Numbered from the stretch's first letter, positions 7,121 through 14,693 are shown. The stretch: DNA of 18,803 nucleotides from Lachnospiraceae bacterium UBA3386 (GCA_002358875.1 DEPS01000009.1:30115-48917); one strand, 5' to 3'. Made by a program: numbers and translations. Notes: a model not told the origin generated them from the sequence alone.

Positions 7121-9283
7121 TTATATTGCTTTTGAAATAACATCCGATTCAAAATCAGCAGGCGGAAGGGGACGTGAAAATACAAATCCCTGAACCAGCT
7201 CACAGCCCAGGTCCTTCAATATCTTCAGCTGAGACTCGGTCTCCACGCCTACGGCAGTGACCGGAATATTCAGTTTTTTCGCAGCGCCTATGATCAGTGC
7301 TGCCAGCTGAATATCCCCCTTGTTCTCTCCAATATTACGGATAAAGTTCCTTTCCATTTTCAGCCCGTCGACCGGCATGGCAGACAGCATGTTCAGCGAG
7401 GAGCATCCCGTGCCGAAATCATCCCTTTCCACCACGTATCCCCTCTCGCGCAGACTCTTCACCGCCCGGATCATCCGGTCATCATTTTTACAGTACGCGG
7501 ATCCCGTGACCTCCAGCCTGAGCGCATCATGCGAGAGCCCGTTTCCCGAAAGGATATCGTCAAGCGTCCTTTCCAGCTCCGGATCAAGCAGATCCGTCCT
7601 GGAAAGATTGACAGAGATCGGGATCGTCAGGCCGAATTCCACCCGCCAGCGGGCGATCTTTCTTGCGGCTTCGGCCCACACATATTTGTCGACATCCCCA
7701 AGCTTCCCGCTGCGTTCAAACAGGGGTACAAAGGCATCGGGCAGGAGCATTCCCAGCTCCGGGTGCTGCCAGCGGACCAGTGCCTCCGCGCCCACAAGCG
7801 CCGGAGAATCAGCCTGTATATCATATTTGGGCTGATAATAAACCTGAAACTCATAGCTGTCCAGAGCGCGGCGCAGGTCATTGAGCAGGCGCTGGTTCTG
7901 CTGCTCGATCCTGCCCACATTTTCGTCATAAATGACCAGATGCTCCTTAAAATGCCCGCGCGCCATGCCGCAGGCGGTCCCCGCCATTTCAAACTGCTGC
8001 GCTGCCTCAAGCCTGTCCTGCCAGGGCATCACGCCCATGCGCAGCCGGACGCCGGCGCCCGGCACAAAGCTGTCCAGCCTGGCCTGCAGACGGTCAAATA
8101 CAGCCTGGAAATCTTCCCCGTGCCGGCAGTAGATGCCAAAGCGGTCCGCTCCGAAACGTCCCGCGATCCCGCCGTTTTCTTCCGCTGCAGCCCGGATCTC
8201 ATCAGCAAGCGCGCATAGGATTCGGTCGCCGGATTCCCGCCCGCCCAGCTCATTGACAAAGTGAAACTGCTCGATATTGACCACAAAAGCGTCATACGGC
8301 TTATCCTGATGCTCTTTCTGCATTCTGTCGGCATACTGGAAAAAGTAGCTGCGGTTGTAAAGTCCGGTCAGGTCGTCGGTCTCCGTCGCCCGGATCAGCT
8401 TCCTTGCCCTGTTCTCCGCCCGCATGCTGCGCAGCATCAGCAGAAGGATCACCAGCACCACGGCCAGAATGGCAAAGATCACCAGTGCCAGATGATCTTC
8501 TATAATATCAAACAGGGTGAGCCTGGAATCTTCGATGACATAGCGGGAAAGCGCGGCGTTGACGGTGGAATCCGGGATCAGGCCGATGACTTTGGCCATG
8601 ATGGAATACAGCGTGGTCTGCCCGTAGCCCACAGCAAAACAGTAGTCCATTCCGATCCCGGTGGTAAAGGTCGTCAGGTCATATTTGTCGCATAGCCTGG
8701 AAATATTGTTGTAACGGTAGCTGCTGATCAGAACACAGTCCGCCCTGCCCTCGGACACCACCTTCAGGCACTCGGCCGTATCGGGATAATAGACCACTCT
8801 CCAGTCGGGATAGTTGTCCTGCAGAAAGGCGTTATAATTTGGATTGCCCTCGTTTACGGCTACGATCACATGCTCCCTCTTGGCAAAGAAGTCCTTGTTT
8901 GCCGAACGTATTACAGCGTACATGTCCGTGCGCATCAGCGCCGGCGTCATGACCACCTCAAACTTTTTGCCGTCATAGCTGCCCAGATTGGCGGGAAAGA
9001 CGCAGTCCACCTCCCCCTTTTTCAGTGCCTTCATGGCGTCCGCGGAGGTCGGAAATTCAGCCGCCTCAAAGTTTATGCGGGCATTGGACAGGCATTCCGA
9101 GGCACAGTCCAGATAGTCCCTGAGCGCCCCTGTCAGCTCCCCCGTTTTGGGGTCTTTGGCGCAAAAAGCCATATAATTATCCTGATATCCCACCCGGATG
9201 GTCCCGTGTTCGGACAGCCAGGCGGCTTCCTCAGGCGTCAGAAAAGCGTTTGCCCCGAACCTCCGGACATATTTTTCAAACAT
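7121..9283 (-). CDS. C-terminal part of SBP-GGDEF-EAL receptor (frameshifted)
   Basis: A 720-residue open frame with a second SBP_bac_3-like ligand-binding domain (about 25-255), one membrane helix (265-287), a GGDEF domain (about 297-440) and an EAL domain (about 465-712). Such proteins bind a small ligand outside and pass it to cyclic-di-GMP domains inside. The GGDEF signature is degenerate (FGADRF, 377-382), so cyclase activity is doubtful. The EAL domain keeps E500-A-L, N559, E591, D621-D622, K642 and Q698, but the ITE loop reads VTG (G594) and the Glu of EGVE is V678, so phosphodiesterase activity is also doubtful. No ribosome site precedes ATG 9283. The frame continues upstream as YYNQR, the natural continuation of the overlapping ORF, so this is probably the rear of one gene of about 978 residues. 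Confidence 0.85.
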   Translation of the reverse strand: MFEKYVRRFGANAFLTPEEAAWLSEHGTIRVGYQDNYMAFCAKDPKTGELTGALRDYLDCASECLSNARINFEAAEFPTSADAMKALKKGEVDCVFPANLGSYDGKKFEVVMTPALMRTDMYAVIRSANKDFFAKREHVIVAVNEGNPNYNAFLQDNYPDWRVVYYPDTAECLKVVSEGRADCVLISSYRYNNISRLCDKYDLTTFTTGIGMDYCFAVGYGQTTLYSIMAKVIGLIPDSTVNAALSRYVIEDSRLTLFDIIEDHLALVIFAILAVVLVILLLMLRSMRAENRARKLIRATETDDLTGLYNRSYFFQYADRMQKEHQDKPYDAFVVNIEQFHFVNELGGRESGDRILCALADEIRAAAEENGGIAGRFGADRFGIYCRHGEDFQAVFDRLQARLDSFVPGAGVRLRMGVMPWQDRLEAAQQFEMAGTACGMARGHFKEHLVIYDENVGRIEQQNQRLLNDLRRALDSYEFQVYYQPKYDIQADSPALVGAEALVRWQHPELGMLLPDAFVPLFERSGKLGDVDKYVWAEAARKIARWRVEFGLTIPISVNLSRTDLLDPELERTLDDILSGNGLSHDALRLEVTGSAYCKNDDRMIRAVKSLRERGYVVERDDFGTGCSSLNMLSAMPVDGLKMERNFIRNIGENKGDIQLAALIIGAAKKLNIPVTAVGVETESQLKILKDLGCELVQGFVFSRPLPPADFESDVISKAI

Positions 9284-10056
9284 CCGCTGGTTATAATAGG
9301 GGTTTCATCCCTTATCCGGCCCATGGCGGCGTTCAGCTCATTGAGCAGATCAGGCCGGTTCTTATTGACGGCAAAATAAAAGTCGGACGATCCGATATTG
9401 CACACCGGCACCAGGCGCTCCGGATCCCCATAGGCATTCAGGGTAATATAGGCATCCAGCTGCCCCGCCTCGAGAATCTCCAGAGATTCGACCTCTGTGG
9501 TCGTCAGCTCAACCAGTTCCGCCTTCACCCCGTGCTGATCCGCCCACCTCGAAAAAAGCTCCGACTGGATGCTGCCCTTGTTGACGCCGATCCTTTTCCC
9601 GTTCAGGGAGGAATAGTCGTCGGACGTGATCGTCTTGTTGCCCGGCGTAATAAAAATGTAGTATTCCTCTGTTCCCATGGGAAGATCCGAGAACAGCATG
9701 TTCTTCGCGCGCTCCTCGGTATAGGAAACGTCGCTCATCAGATCGATCTTTCCGTCCTCCAGCATCTGCAGAAGGTCAGGCCAGCTCCCGCTCACATAAG
9801 AATAATCCCAGCCGGAATAGGCGGCGATCTTCATCTGATACTCATAGGCATAGCCCGACCGCCTCCCGCTCTCATCCATGGAATTGAAGGGAGACTCATA
9901 CCAGCCGACACGCAGGACCTTCTGAGGCTCCTCCGCGTATGCAGTATCCGCTGCAAGAAAGGGTACTGCCAAAAAAGCACTTAACAGAAAAATACAAAAC
10001 AGAAAAGCAATGAATCGTTTCTTTATGCAGTCCCTCATTATGCCGTGTTTTTTCAT
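9238..10056 (-). CDS. N-terminal part of SBP-GGDEF-EAL receptor (frameshifted)
   Basis: A 272-residue frame with a signal peptide (basic MKKHGIMRDCIKKR, hydrophobic core, likely cut after AYA at 41) and a full SBP_bac_3-like domain (about 46-245; LRVGWYESPFN at its start, GKRIGVNKGS in the middle). The last 20 residues are out of character. After DET (residue 252) the reading should pass to YYNQRMFEK in the next frame. Four Cs on the coding strand (complement of 9299-9302) where five would restore the frame point to loss of one base. GGCGGAG lies 8 bases before the ATG. As it stands the product would be a soluble exported binding domain without membrane or signalling parts. The two possibilities are an assembly error or a genuine inactivating or variable frameshift. 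Confidence 0.85.
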   Translation of the reverse strand: MKKHGIMRDCIKKRFIAFLFCIFLLSAFLAVPFLAADTAYAEEPQKVLRVGWYESPFNSMDESGRRSGYAYEYQMKIAAYSGWDYSYVSGSWPDLLQMLEDGKIDLMSDVSYTEERAKNMLFSDLPMGTEEYYIFITPGNKTITSDDYSSLNGKRIGVNKGSIQSELFSRWADQHGVKAELVELTTTEVESLEILEAGQLDAYITLNAYGDPERLVPVCNIGSSDFYFAVNKNRPDLLNELNAAMGRIRDETPIITSGCLKNMSGGSGQTLF

Positions 10057-10215
10057 TGTTTTCTCCGCCTTCCCGGGGTGTCATTTATAAAAACATCGTT
10101 TCAAAACCGTCCGTCCTCTCAGGGAATAAAAAAATCTATGGTAATCTTATCACATTGCCCCGCCGTTTTCCATCCATTGGGCACTTTAAAAGAATTGTAC
10201 GGAGCCGTTAGCGCC

Positions 10216-10244
10216 TTGTATTCCTGCTGTCTTTCACATATAAT
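10216..10244 (+). promoter_or_regulatory. Sigma-A promoter of the ArsR-type gene
   Basis: TTGTAT (-35, 10216-10221), a 17-bp spacer and a perfect TATAAT (-10, 10239-10244). The predicted start near 10251 leaves a leader of about 77 bases. The rest of the 271-bp gap from 10057 shows no other feature; A/T-rich sequence lies near 10125-10150. Confidence 0.75.
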
Positions 10245-10254
10245 GGGCTTGTAT
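10238..10254. promoter_or_regulatory. Possible ArsR operator over the -10 box
   Basis: ATATAA (10238-10243) and TTGTAT (10249-10254) form an imperfect dyad (5 of 6 pairs) around TGGGC, covering the -10 and start region. ArsR/SmtB repressors usually bind AT-rich dyads at such sites and repress their own gene. The link to this regulator is inferred from position. Confidence 0.4.
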
Positions 10255-10327
10255 ATCCTTTATTATCTGTGCAAATGCCCTGAACAAATTCACCCGGGGG
10301 CATTTTGTTTCGTGGGAGGTAAATTTC

Positions 10328-10642
10328 ATGGGTCTCAAAGAAGATGTCCGCAGAATCAAGGCGCTTGCAGACGAAAACCGGCTTGCTGTCATGCTCGCCC
10401 TGCAGCACGGAGAAAAATGCGGCTGCGTTCTTCTGGAGGAGCTGAATATCACGCAGCCCACCCTTTCTCATCACATGAAGATTCTCTGTGAGAGCGGTCT
10501 GGTAAACGGACGAAAAGAGGGCAAATGGATGCACTACTCGATTTCGACGGAAGGTGTATCTGCCTTTCGTGAAACTGTCGGTATCTATGCCAGGTGCGAC
10601 TGCGAAGGCGCGGACCATAAAGCGGAAACCTGCTCCTGCTAA
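10328..10642 (+). CDS. ArsR/SmtB-family metalloregulator
   Basis: A 104-residue winged-helix repressor of standard length. The helix-turn-helix reads ITQPTLSHHMKILCESGLV (41-59), with the wing at GRKEGKWMHYSI. In the helix before it, EKCGCVLLE carries C31-x-C33, the position of the CVC-type thiolate site that senses As(III)/Sb(III) in classical ArsR; C54 and the C-terminal pairs C90/C92 and C102/C104 could add ligands. When the metal binds, such proteins leave the operator. GGGAGGT precedes the ATG. No efflux pump or arsenate reductase is adjacent; the next genes are on the opposite strand, so the regulator is an orphan here and may act on itself or on a distant operon. The inducer is inferred, not shown; antimony, cadmium or another soft metal are alternatives. 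Confidence 0.9.
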   Translation: MGLKEDVRRIKALADENRLAVMLALQHGEKCGCVLLEELNITQPTLSHHMKILCESGLVNGRKEGKWMHYSISTEGVSAFRETVGIYARCDCEGADHKAETCSC

Positions 10643-10681
10643 GCGGAGTGCATGATGCCGCTGTCCGGATCACTAAAAAAG

Positions 10682-10713
10682 ACGAGGCACAGAAGCTGTT
10701 TTCTGTACCTCGT
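10682..10713 (-). terminator. Terminator of the GNAT gene, possibly also serving arsR-like gene
   Basis: ACGAGG-C-ACAGAA (10682-10694) pairs with TTCTGT-A-CCTCGT (10701-10713), 12 bp with one mismatch. On the minus strand it is followed at once by CTTTTTTAG, a good U-tract, so it ends the GNAT transcript. From the plus side only TTATTTC follows, so it is weaker for the ArsR-type gene. Confidence 0.8.
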
Positions 10714-10769
10714 TATTTCACGTACATTTATAATTACAGTGTTTTTACGGCGTTTTTGCTTTACAGAAC

Positions 10770-11240
10770 TCACAGTTCCTTCAGAAAAAATCTGTCCATC
10801 GTGCTGTGTACAACGCTCTGCGGCCTTTCGATCTGTTTATATCCGGTCTTCTCATAGAGATGGATCGCGGCTTTGAGGTTCGTGTGGGTCTCCAGATACA
10901 TTTTCTTATACCCCATTTCCTTTGCCCGCTCTTCAATAAAAGCAAGCAGCCTGTATCCGAGGCGGCGCCCCTTTACCATATCGTCCAGATACAGCTTCTG
11001 GAGCTCACAGCAGCTCTCAAACCCGTCAAATTCCGCCAGCCCGACACTGCCGATAACCTGCCCGCCCTCGATCAGGACATAATAAGCCCTTCCCGGACAG
11101 GCATAAAACCGGCTCATATGGTCCAGCGCCTCATCAAAATAGGCCGTACCCGGAATATCCAGATGGAAGGCCTTCAGATTCTTCCGGACCAGCGCTGCAA
11201 CAGCGCCGTCATATTTTTCCGTAAGCTGTGTCAGTTCCAT
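10770..11240 (-). CDS. GNAT-family N-acetyltransferase
   Basis: A 156-residue acetyl-CoA-dependent acyltransferase of usual GNAT length. Beta strands around YYVLIEGGQVIGSVGLAEF and CELQKLYL lead into the acetyl-CoA pyrophosphate loop VKGRRLGYRLL (residues about 89-99, the Q/R-x-x-G-x-G/A motif with Leu in place of Gly). The C-terminal motif is MYLETHTNLKAAIHLYEKTGYK. Substrate unknown; the family includes small-molecule, peptide and antibiotic acetyltransferases. GAGGAAG lies 5 bases before the ATG. It follows the small hypothetical gene by 75 bp on the same strand and ends at a good terminator. The region around its start codon has a degenerate duplicate 60 bp upstream. Confidence 0.9.
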   Translation of the reverse strand: MELTQLTEKYDGAVAALVRKNLKAFHLDIPGTAYFDEALDHMSRFYACPGRAYYVLIEGGQVIGSVGLAEFDGFESCCELQKLYLDDMVKGRRLGYRLLAFIEERAKEMGYKKMYLETHTNLKAAIHLYEKTGYKQIERPQSVVHSTMDRFFLKEL

Positions 11241-11340
11241 AACACTTCCTCTCAGTCAGTGTTCCGAATCGTCAGGCACTCTTCTCCTGCTTTCAGTTCT
11301 ATAACGCTTCCTTTGTCAGTTTTCCGGAGCGTCAACCACT
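11232..11340. repeat. Imperfect direct repeat of a translation-start region
   Basis: 11232-11280 and 11294-11340 align over about 47 bases with roughly 39 matches and one 2-base gap, counted by eye. On the minus strand the first copy contains the GNAT ribosome site and start (GAGGAAGTGTTATGGAACTG). The second reads AAAGGAAGCGTTATAGAACTG, with the ATG changed to ATA, and overlaps the end of the upstream small gene. Confidence 0.65.
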
Positions 11341-11576
11341 TTTTTCCTGTGCTCTTTCCTCTCCTCGCGGATCTCCTCCATCATCGCATTGAAGCGCTGC
11401 TCGATATACCGGTCGACATTGTGCTGGCGCTCAAGGTCGCGGCTGAGGATCTGTGCAAACTTCACCAGCTCCTTACTGCGGTCCCTGACGAAAAGCTCCC
11501 ACACGACAGGGGCAGTGCCGGGGCGGACATCCACTTCGACGTGATTGTCAGCTGCAAATTTCATAACATCAAACAT
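11316..11576 (-). CDS. Small hypothetical protein, 86 residues
   Basis: A soluble protein with no signal or membrane segment and no family I recognise. The first half looks alpha/beta (NHVEVDVRPGTAPVVWELFV). The second is a long charged helix (RYIEQRFNAMMEEIREERKEHRKK) that could form a coiled coil. AAGGAATAAAGA precedes the ATG, a plausible ribosome site. It lies upstream of the GNAT gene on the same strand and may be co-transcribed. Its leader would run through a strikingly purine-rich stretch on the coding strand. The balanced composition and good start favour a real gene, but with moderate certainty. Confidence 0.6.
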   Translation of the reverse strand: MFDVMKFAADNHVEVDVRPGTAPVVWELFVRDRSKELVKFAQILSRDLERQHNVDRYIEQRFNAMMEEIREERKEHRKKVVDAPEN

Positions 11577-11660
11577 TCTTTATTCCTTTTCCTTTCTTAA
11601 TTTTCTTTTCCTTTGTGTTTTCCTGAAAATTTTCCTTTTTCTTTTCTTTTTGTCAATGTT

Positions 11661-11710
11661 TCCTTTTTCCCGTTGAAGGTTTCTTTTTCCCGTTGAAGGT
11701 TTCCTTTTTC
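11661..11710. repeat. 20-bp tandem repeat in the pyrimidine tract
   Basis: TCCTTTTTCCCGTTGAAGGT (11661-11680) is followed by a copy with one base changed (11681-11700) and a partial third copy from 11701. Confidence 0.8.
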
Positions 11711-11876
11711 CGAAAAGGTTTTTCCCCTTTTCGCAGTGGATTTTATACTAACAGGGGGATTTTCGAAAATAGGGAAAAGTGACAAAAATTTTTTGATTTT
11801 TCCCCCTCGTGACGTTAAATTGCCACCTGAAAATGAGGTGATGTGCAGTTTTTTTCTTATGAACAACCGGAAGGGG

Positions 11877-11943
11877 GGGGGACGGTTCCCCGGTCCAAAA
11901 AACAGCTTGTAAACATAGGGGACGGTTCCCTGGTTCAAAAAAC
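11877..11943. repeat. Two copies of a GGGGACGGTTCC-type repeat
   Basis: Copy 1 (11877-11903) and copy 2 (11917-11943) share GGGGACGGTTCCC, then C/TGGTYC, then AAAAAAC. After copy 2, CGCCTCCCCTG could fold back on AGGGG. A third relative, CAGGGGACGGTTCCTCGTTC, is at 18263. Sequences of this kind are widespread in Clostridia, and I associate them, without proof here, with REP-like elements. Confidence 0.7.
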
Positions 11944-12084
11944 CGCCTCCCCTGTTCCACCTATGCAATAGCCCCTTGTTCTGAACATACGGCAGTGTTA
12001 AAATAAAAAATACCGCAAAAGTAGAATCAGCGTTCAAAAGGGCGCCACTCTGCTTGGTCATACCGGCGAAATACTATAGTCGTT

Positions 12085-12124
12085 GTCCGCCGGAGCAACC
12101 CGTTTCACGGGGCTCCGGCGGGAC
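12085..12124. other. Strong hairpin in the Rpn gene leader
   Basis: GTCCGCCGGAGC (12085-12096) pairs with GCTCCGGCGGGAC (12112-12124) with one bulged G, and CCCG/CGGG continue the stem inside. No good T-run follows. It lies about 125 bp before the chosen start of the Rpn gene. It could be a leader structure, an element end or a remnant terminator. Confidence 0.45.
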
Positions 12125-12247
12125 GATTTCGTTTAAGAAAACCCGTCCTAAAGCTTGAGCGATCCAGTATATGTTTTAACATCATGGGACATAGAACGCG
12201 CCGGAGCCCTCCAAAAACATGATGACACATGGATAAGGAGGAGAAAA

Positions 12248-13420
12248 ATGACAAAACAGGCAGACAAGCATATTGACGACAGTAGTACGCGCAGAAGCTG
12301 TGCAGGTGCGGATGCCAAAAAGATATCTGTACCTCACAAGCTGGTTTTGGTGTCCGAAAACAGCGGTTCAGAAAAACCTGAACAGAAAAATAACGAAGTG
12401 GAAAATCCTGAACCGGATAATCAAAAAACAGAAAATCCCGAATTGGAAACCATCGAGGAGAGATGGGAAAAGGCAGGTATCGGGAACGCTTTTATCTTCG
12501 GGAAAGTGATGTCCGAGAACCGCAGTCTTCTTCTCGAGCTTTTACAGCTCTCCCTTCCGGAATTCGAAATCACCGAGCTTGTCGAACCGGCAAAGGAAGT
12601 AGCTCTCAAACCCTCCTACGATTCCAGAGGAGTGCGCCTTGATATCCGCGTACTCGACATCAGGGGCCGCGTCTTCAATGTCGAAATGCAGCTCAGGGAT
12701 GAAAAAAACATCCCCCGCCGTATCAGATTCTATTCCAGCACGCTGGACACGACGATCCTGAAAACCGGCGAGGACTACAATAAGCTCAGCGATGCGGTCG
12801 TACTTTTCATCACCACATTTGATCCTTTCAGCAGAAACAAATACCGCTATACCTTCCGCAATATCTGTGTGGAGGACAGGGAACTGGAGCTTGAGGATGG
12901 AACGTCAAAGATCATCCTAAATGCCTCAGCATCCGTTCCGGAAAAGAAAAAGGGGATAAATAAAAACAAGCCGGCAGATATGCCGGAGGAAATCATTTCC
13001 GACGAACTCGGTGAATTCCTCCGGCTTGTCATGGGAACAAAGCCACAGAAAGACGTTGATACATTCGCCGGCAGGGTCCAGAAAAGCGTGGAAATCGCCA
13101 AGAGGGACAGTTCCACGAGGAGGGAATTCATGAACTGGGAAATGACACTCACTGTTGAGAGGAATAAAGGTCGGGTGGAAGGAAGAGCTGAAGGCAGAGA
13201 AGAAGGAGTGCTTCTTAACCTGATTAATCTGATTCTGAAAAAGTCATTGAGAGGGCAGTCGGCTGAAAGAATATCGGATGATCTGATGGAGGAAACCGCC
13301 CTGGTCAATCAGATTCTTCAGATTGCTTCCCAAAACAGTCTTTCCGACCCGGATGAAATCCTGCGCATTCTCAAAACAGAGCGCGGGGACAGCTCTGATG
13401 CAGACCGCATTGGGAGTTGA
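12248..13420 (+). CDS. Rpn-family PD-(D/E)XK nuclease/putative transposase
   Basis: A 390-residue protein of the Rpn (recombination-promoting nuclease, PDDEXK transposase-like) family. A disordered N-terminus with NPE-type repeats (about 35-75) precedes the nuclease domain, which opens with FIFGKVMSENRSLLLELLQ. The catalytic elements are visible as RLDIRVLD (Asp) and VFNVEMQLRD (E-x-Q), the form usual in this family. Next comes a region with RIRFYSSTLDTTIL and, near the end, the charged helix RGRVEGRAEGREEG typical of the family. E. coli Rpn proteins cut DNA and promote RecA-independent recombination. AAGGAGGAG (12235-12243) fixes the ATG at 12248; an in-frame TTG at 12155 has no such site. 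No other transposon part is adjacent. A stem-loop terminator lies 180 bp downstream. Confidence 0.88.
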   Translation: MTKQADKHIDDSSTRRSCAGADAKKISVPHKLVLVSENSGSEKPEQKNNEVENPEPDNQKTENPELETIEERWEKAGIGNAFIFGKVMSENRSLLLELLQLSLPEFEITELVEPAKEVALKPSYDSRGVRLDIRVLDIRGRVFNVEMQLRDEKNIPRRIRFYSSTLDTTILKTGEDYNKLSDAVVLFITTFDPFSRNKYRYTFRNICVEDRELELEDGTSKIILNASASVPEKKKGINKNKPADMPEEIISDELGEFLRLVMGTKPQKDVDTFAGRVQKSVEIAKRDSSTRREFMNWEMTLTVERNKGRVEGRAEGREEGVLLNLINLILKKSLRGQSAERISDDLMEETALVNQILQIASQNSLSDPDEILRILKTERGDSSDADRIGS

Positions 13421-13598
13421 TGTACCACTTCCTGTCTGCTGAAAGAGGGAACCGGTGCTGTTCTTAGCAGAAAGTGCAGTCTTGTATGGGGATAAAAGAG
13501 AGCTTTTGTCACAGCCTCTTTCGAGCGCCTCTGACAAGAACGCAATTCGTATCTTCAAATAAACCGCTTTTGTTTCGGCTATAGATCAACTGCTGACA

Positions 13599-13645
13599 AA
13601 GGGAGGGGATGACCACATAGGGTCAGCCCCTCCCTTAATAGTTTT
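13599..13645 (+). terminator. Terminator downstream of the Rpn gene
   Basis: AAGGGAGGGGATGACC (13599-13614) pairs with GGTCAGCCCCTCCCTT (13621-13636) with one mismatch and a 6-base loop, followed by AATAGTTTT. Between the gene and this stem (13421-13598) I see no gene or motif. Confidence 0.7.
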
Positions 13646-13699
13646 AGCACAGGTATCATTCTTCGCCTGGTCAACAAGTTCATTATCTACATTGTACGA

Positions 13700-14693
13700 T
13701 CCTTTTTTTCAGTTTCTACGCTCAGTCGGCAGTGGTCGAAGCAGACCGATGCCGGGACCCTGACCGTGTATTACCAGGTGACGGCTGCAAACAACGTGAC
13801 ATACACGGGTTCCGCAAAGGTGACGGTCAGCAGGGCGTCCATGAACAAGTCCGACCTTACCGCCGCGCAGAAGCCCACGGCCGCCAATCCCACCTGGACA
13901 GGCAAAGCCCAGACCCTGGTGAAAGCGCCTGATGCCCTGCCGGACGGCTATACGAAGCTCCAATACAGCACGGACGGCGGCAGGACCTGGTCTGACGCCA
14001 TTCCCACCGGCACGGACGTGGGCAGTACGACCATAAACGTGAAATATGTGGGAGACAAAAACCACATCGACTTTACCGGCTATCCCGTGGTGTCCGCCGT
14101 CAAAAAGGCGCGGGCAGCAACTATACCATTAAATATACCGGCGCAAAGCTGACGATCAAGGCGAAACCGGCTGATCCTGACTATACATTACTGCCTGTGA
14201 TGAAGTCATCCGACAGCACATCCCTCACTCTGACCTGAACAAAGGCGAAAGGTGCAGACGGCTACGACATCTTTTTCAAAAAATGCAGTAAGGGGGAGGC
14301 CCCGCTGATCGCGACTGTGAAAGGCAGCGCCCCCCGCAGCTATACTGTCACCGGCCTGAAGAAAGGAGGTTACTACAAGGCATACGTCAGGACTTCCCCG
14401 CAATCGGTACAAGGGAGGTTGTCAAACTGAAGAAAGGAGGTTCCTACAAGGCATACGTCAGGGCCTGGAAACTGGTCAAGGGAGAAAAAACCTATATCGG
14501 AAAGATCGGCCCCACCCTGCACGCCATAGCAGGCGGCTGCAACAAAAAGGCGGCAAATGCCAGGAAGGTAACGGTCAGGTCACCCAAAGTGATTCTTGCA
14601 GTCGGAAAGACTGCTGTCATCAGAGCAAACGTGACAGGCGTGAAGACAGGCAGAATGATACTAATCAAGTATGCACTTGCGCAGCTCGTTTGA
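13700..14693 (+). pseudogene. Eroded fragment of a repetitive cell-surface protein
   Basis: Three frames join into one decayed product. Frame 1 (about 13715-14110) encodes QVTAANNVTYTGSAKVTV and LQYSTDGGRTWSD, Ig-like or listeria-type surface repeats. A frameshift near 14110 leads to NYTIKYTGAKLTIKAKP and a fibronectin-III-like LTLT-stop-TKAKGADGYDIFF, where the TGA at 14236 stands for the usual Trp. A second shift near 14400 leads to LKKGGSYKAYVRAWKLVKGEKTYIGK, ending at TGA 14691. No start, signal peptide or anchor is present. The parent was probably a long exported adhesin-like protein of the kind common in gut Clostridia. A partial duplication (14356-14391 and 14427-14462) lies at the second junction. 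This is relic DNA rather than a working gene. Confidence 0.75.
14356..14462 (+). repeat. 36-bp direct repeat inside the pseudogene
   Basis: 14356-14391 and 14427-14462 are 36-bp copies differing at one base, encoding LKKGG(Y/S)YKAYVR. The 71-bp offset is not a multiple of three, so the copies lie in different frames. Confidence 0.85.

Larger units (their letters stand above)
11577..12084. other. Gene-free stretch with pyrimidine tract and repeats
   Basis: No convincing gene. From 11580 to about 11730 the plus strand is almost all pyrimidine, with a 20-bp tandem repeat (11661-11680, 11681-11700 and a partial third copy). Two GGGGACGGTTCC-type repeats lie at 11877-11943. A minus-strand open frame spanning 11597-12061 encodes mostly low-complexity Lys/Glu/Phe and has no ribosome site; I treat it as chance. 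Confidence 0.6.

Noticed and set aside
11640..11710. CRISPR-like array
   Set aside because: The 20-bp units are directly adjacent with no spacers and only two and a part copies.
11597..12061. Minus-strand open frame of 154 codons
   Set aside because: No ribosome site, low-complexity Lys/Glu/Phe product, and it runs through tandem repeats and the GGGGACGGTTCC elements.
12054..12080. Promoter TTGGTC with TATAGT before the Rpn gene
   Set aside because: The spacer is only 15 bp and both boxes are weak, so it is not listed.
12155..12247. TTG-started N-terminal extension of the Rpn protein
   Set aside because: No ribosome site at the TTG, whereas AAGGAGGAG stands at ideal distance from ATG 12248.
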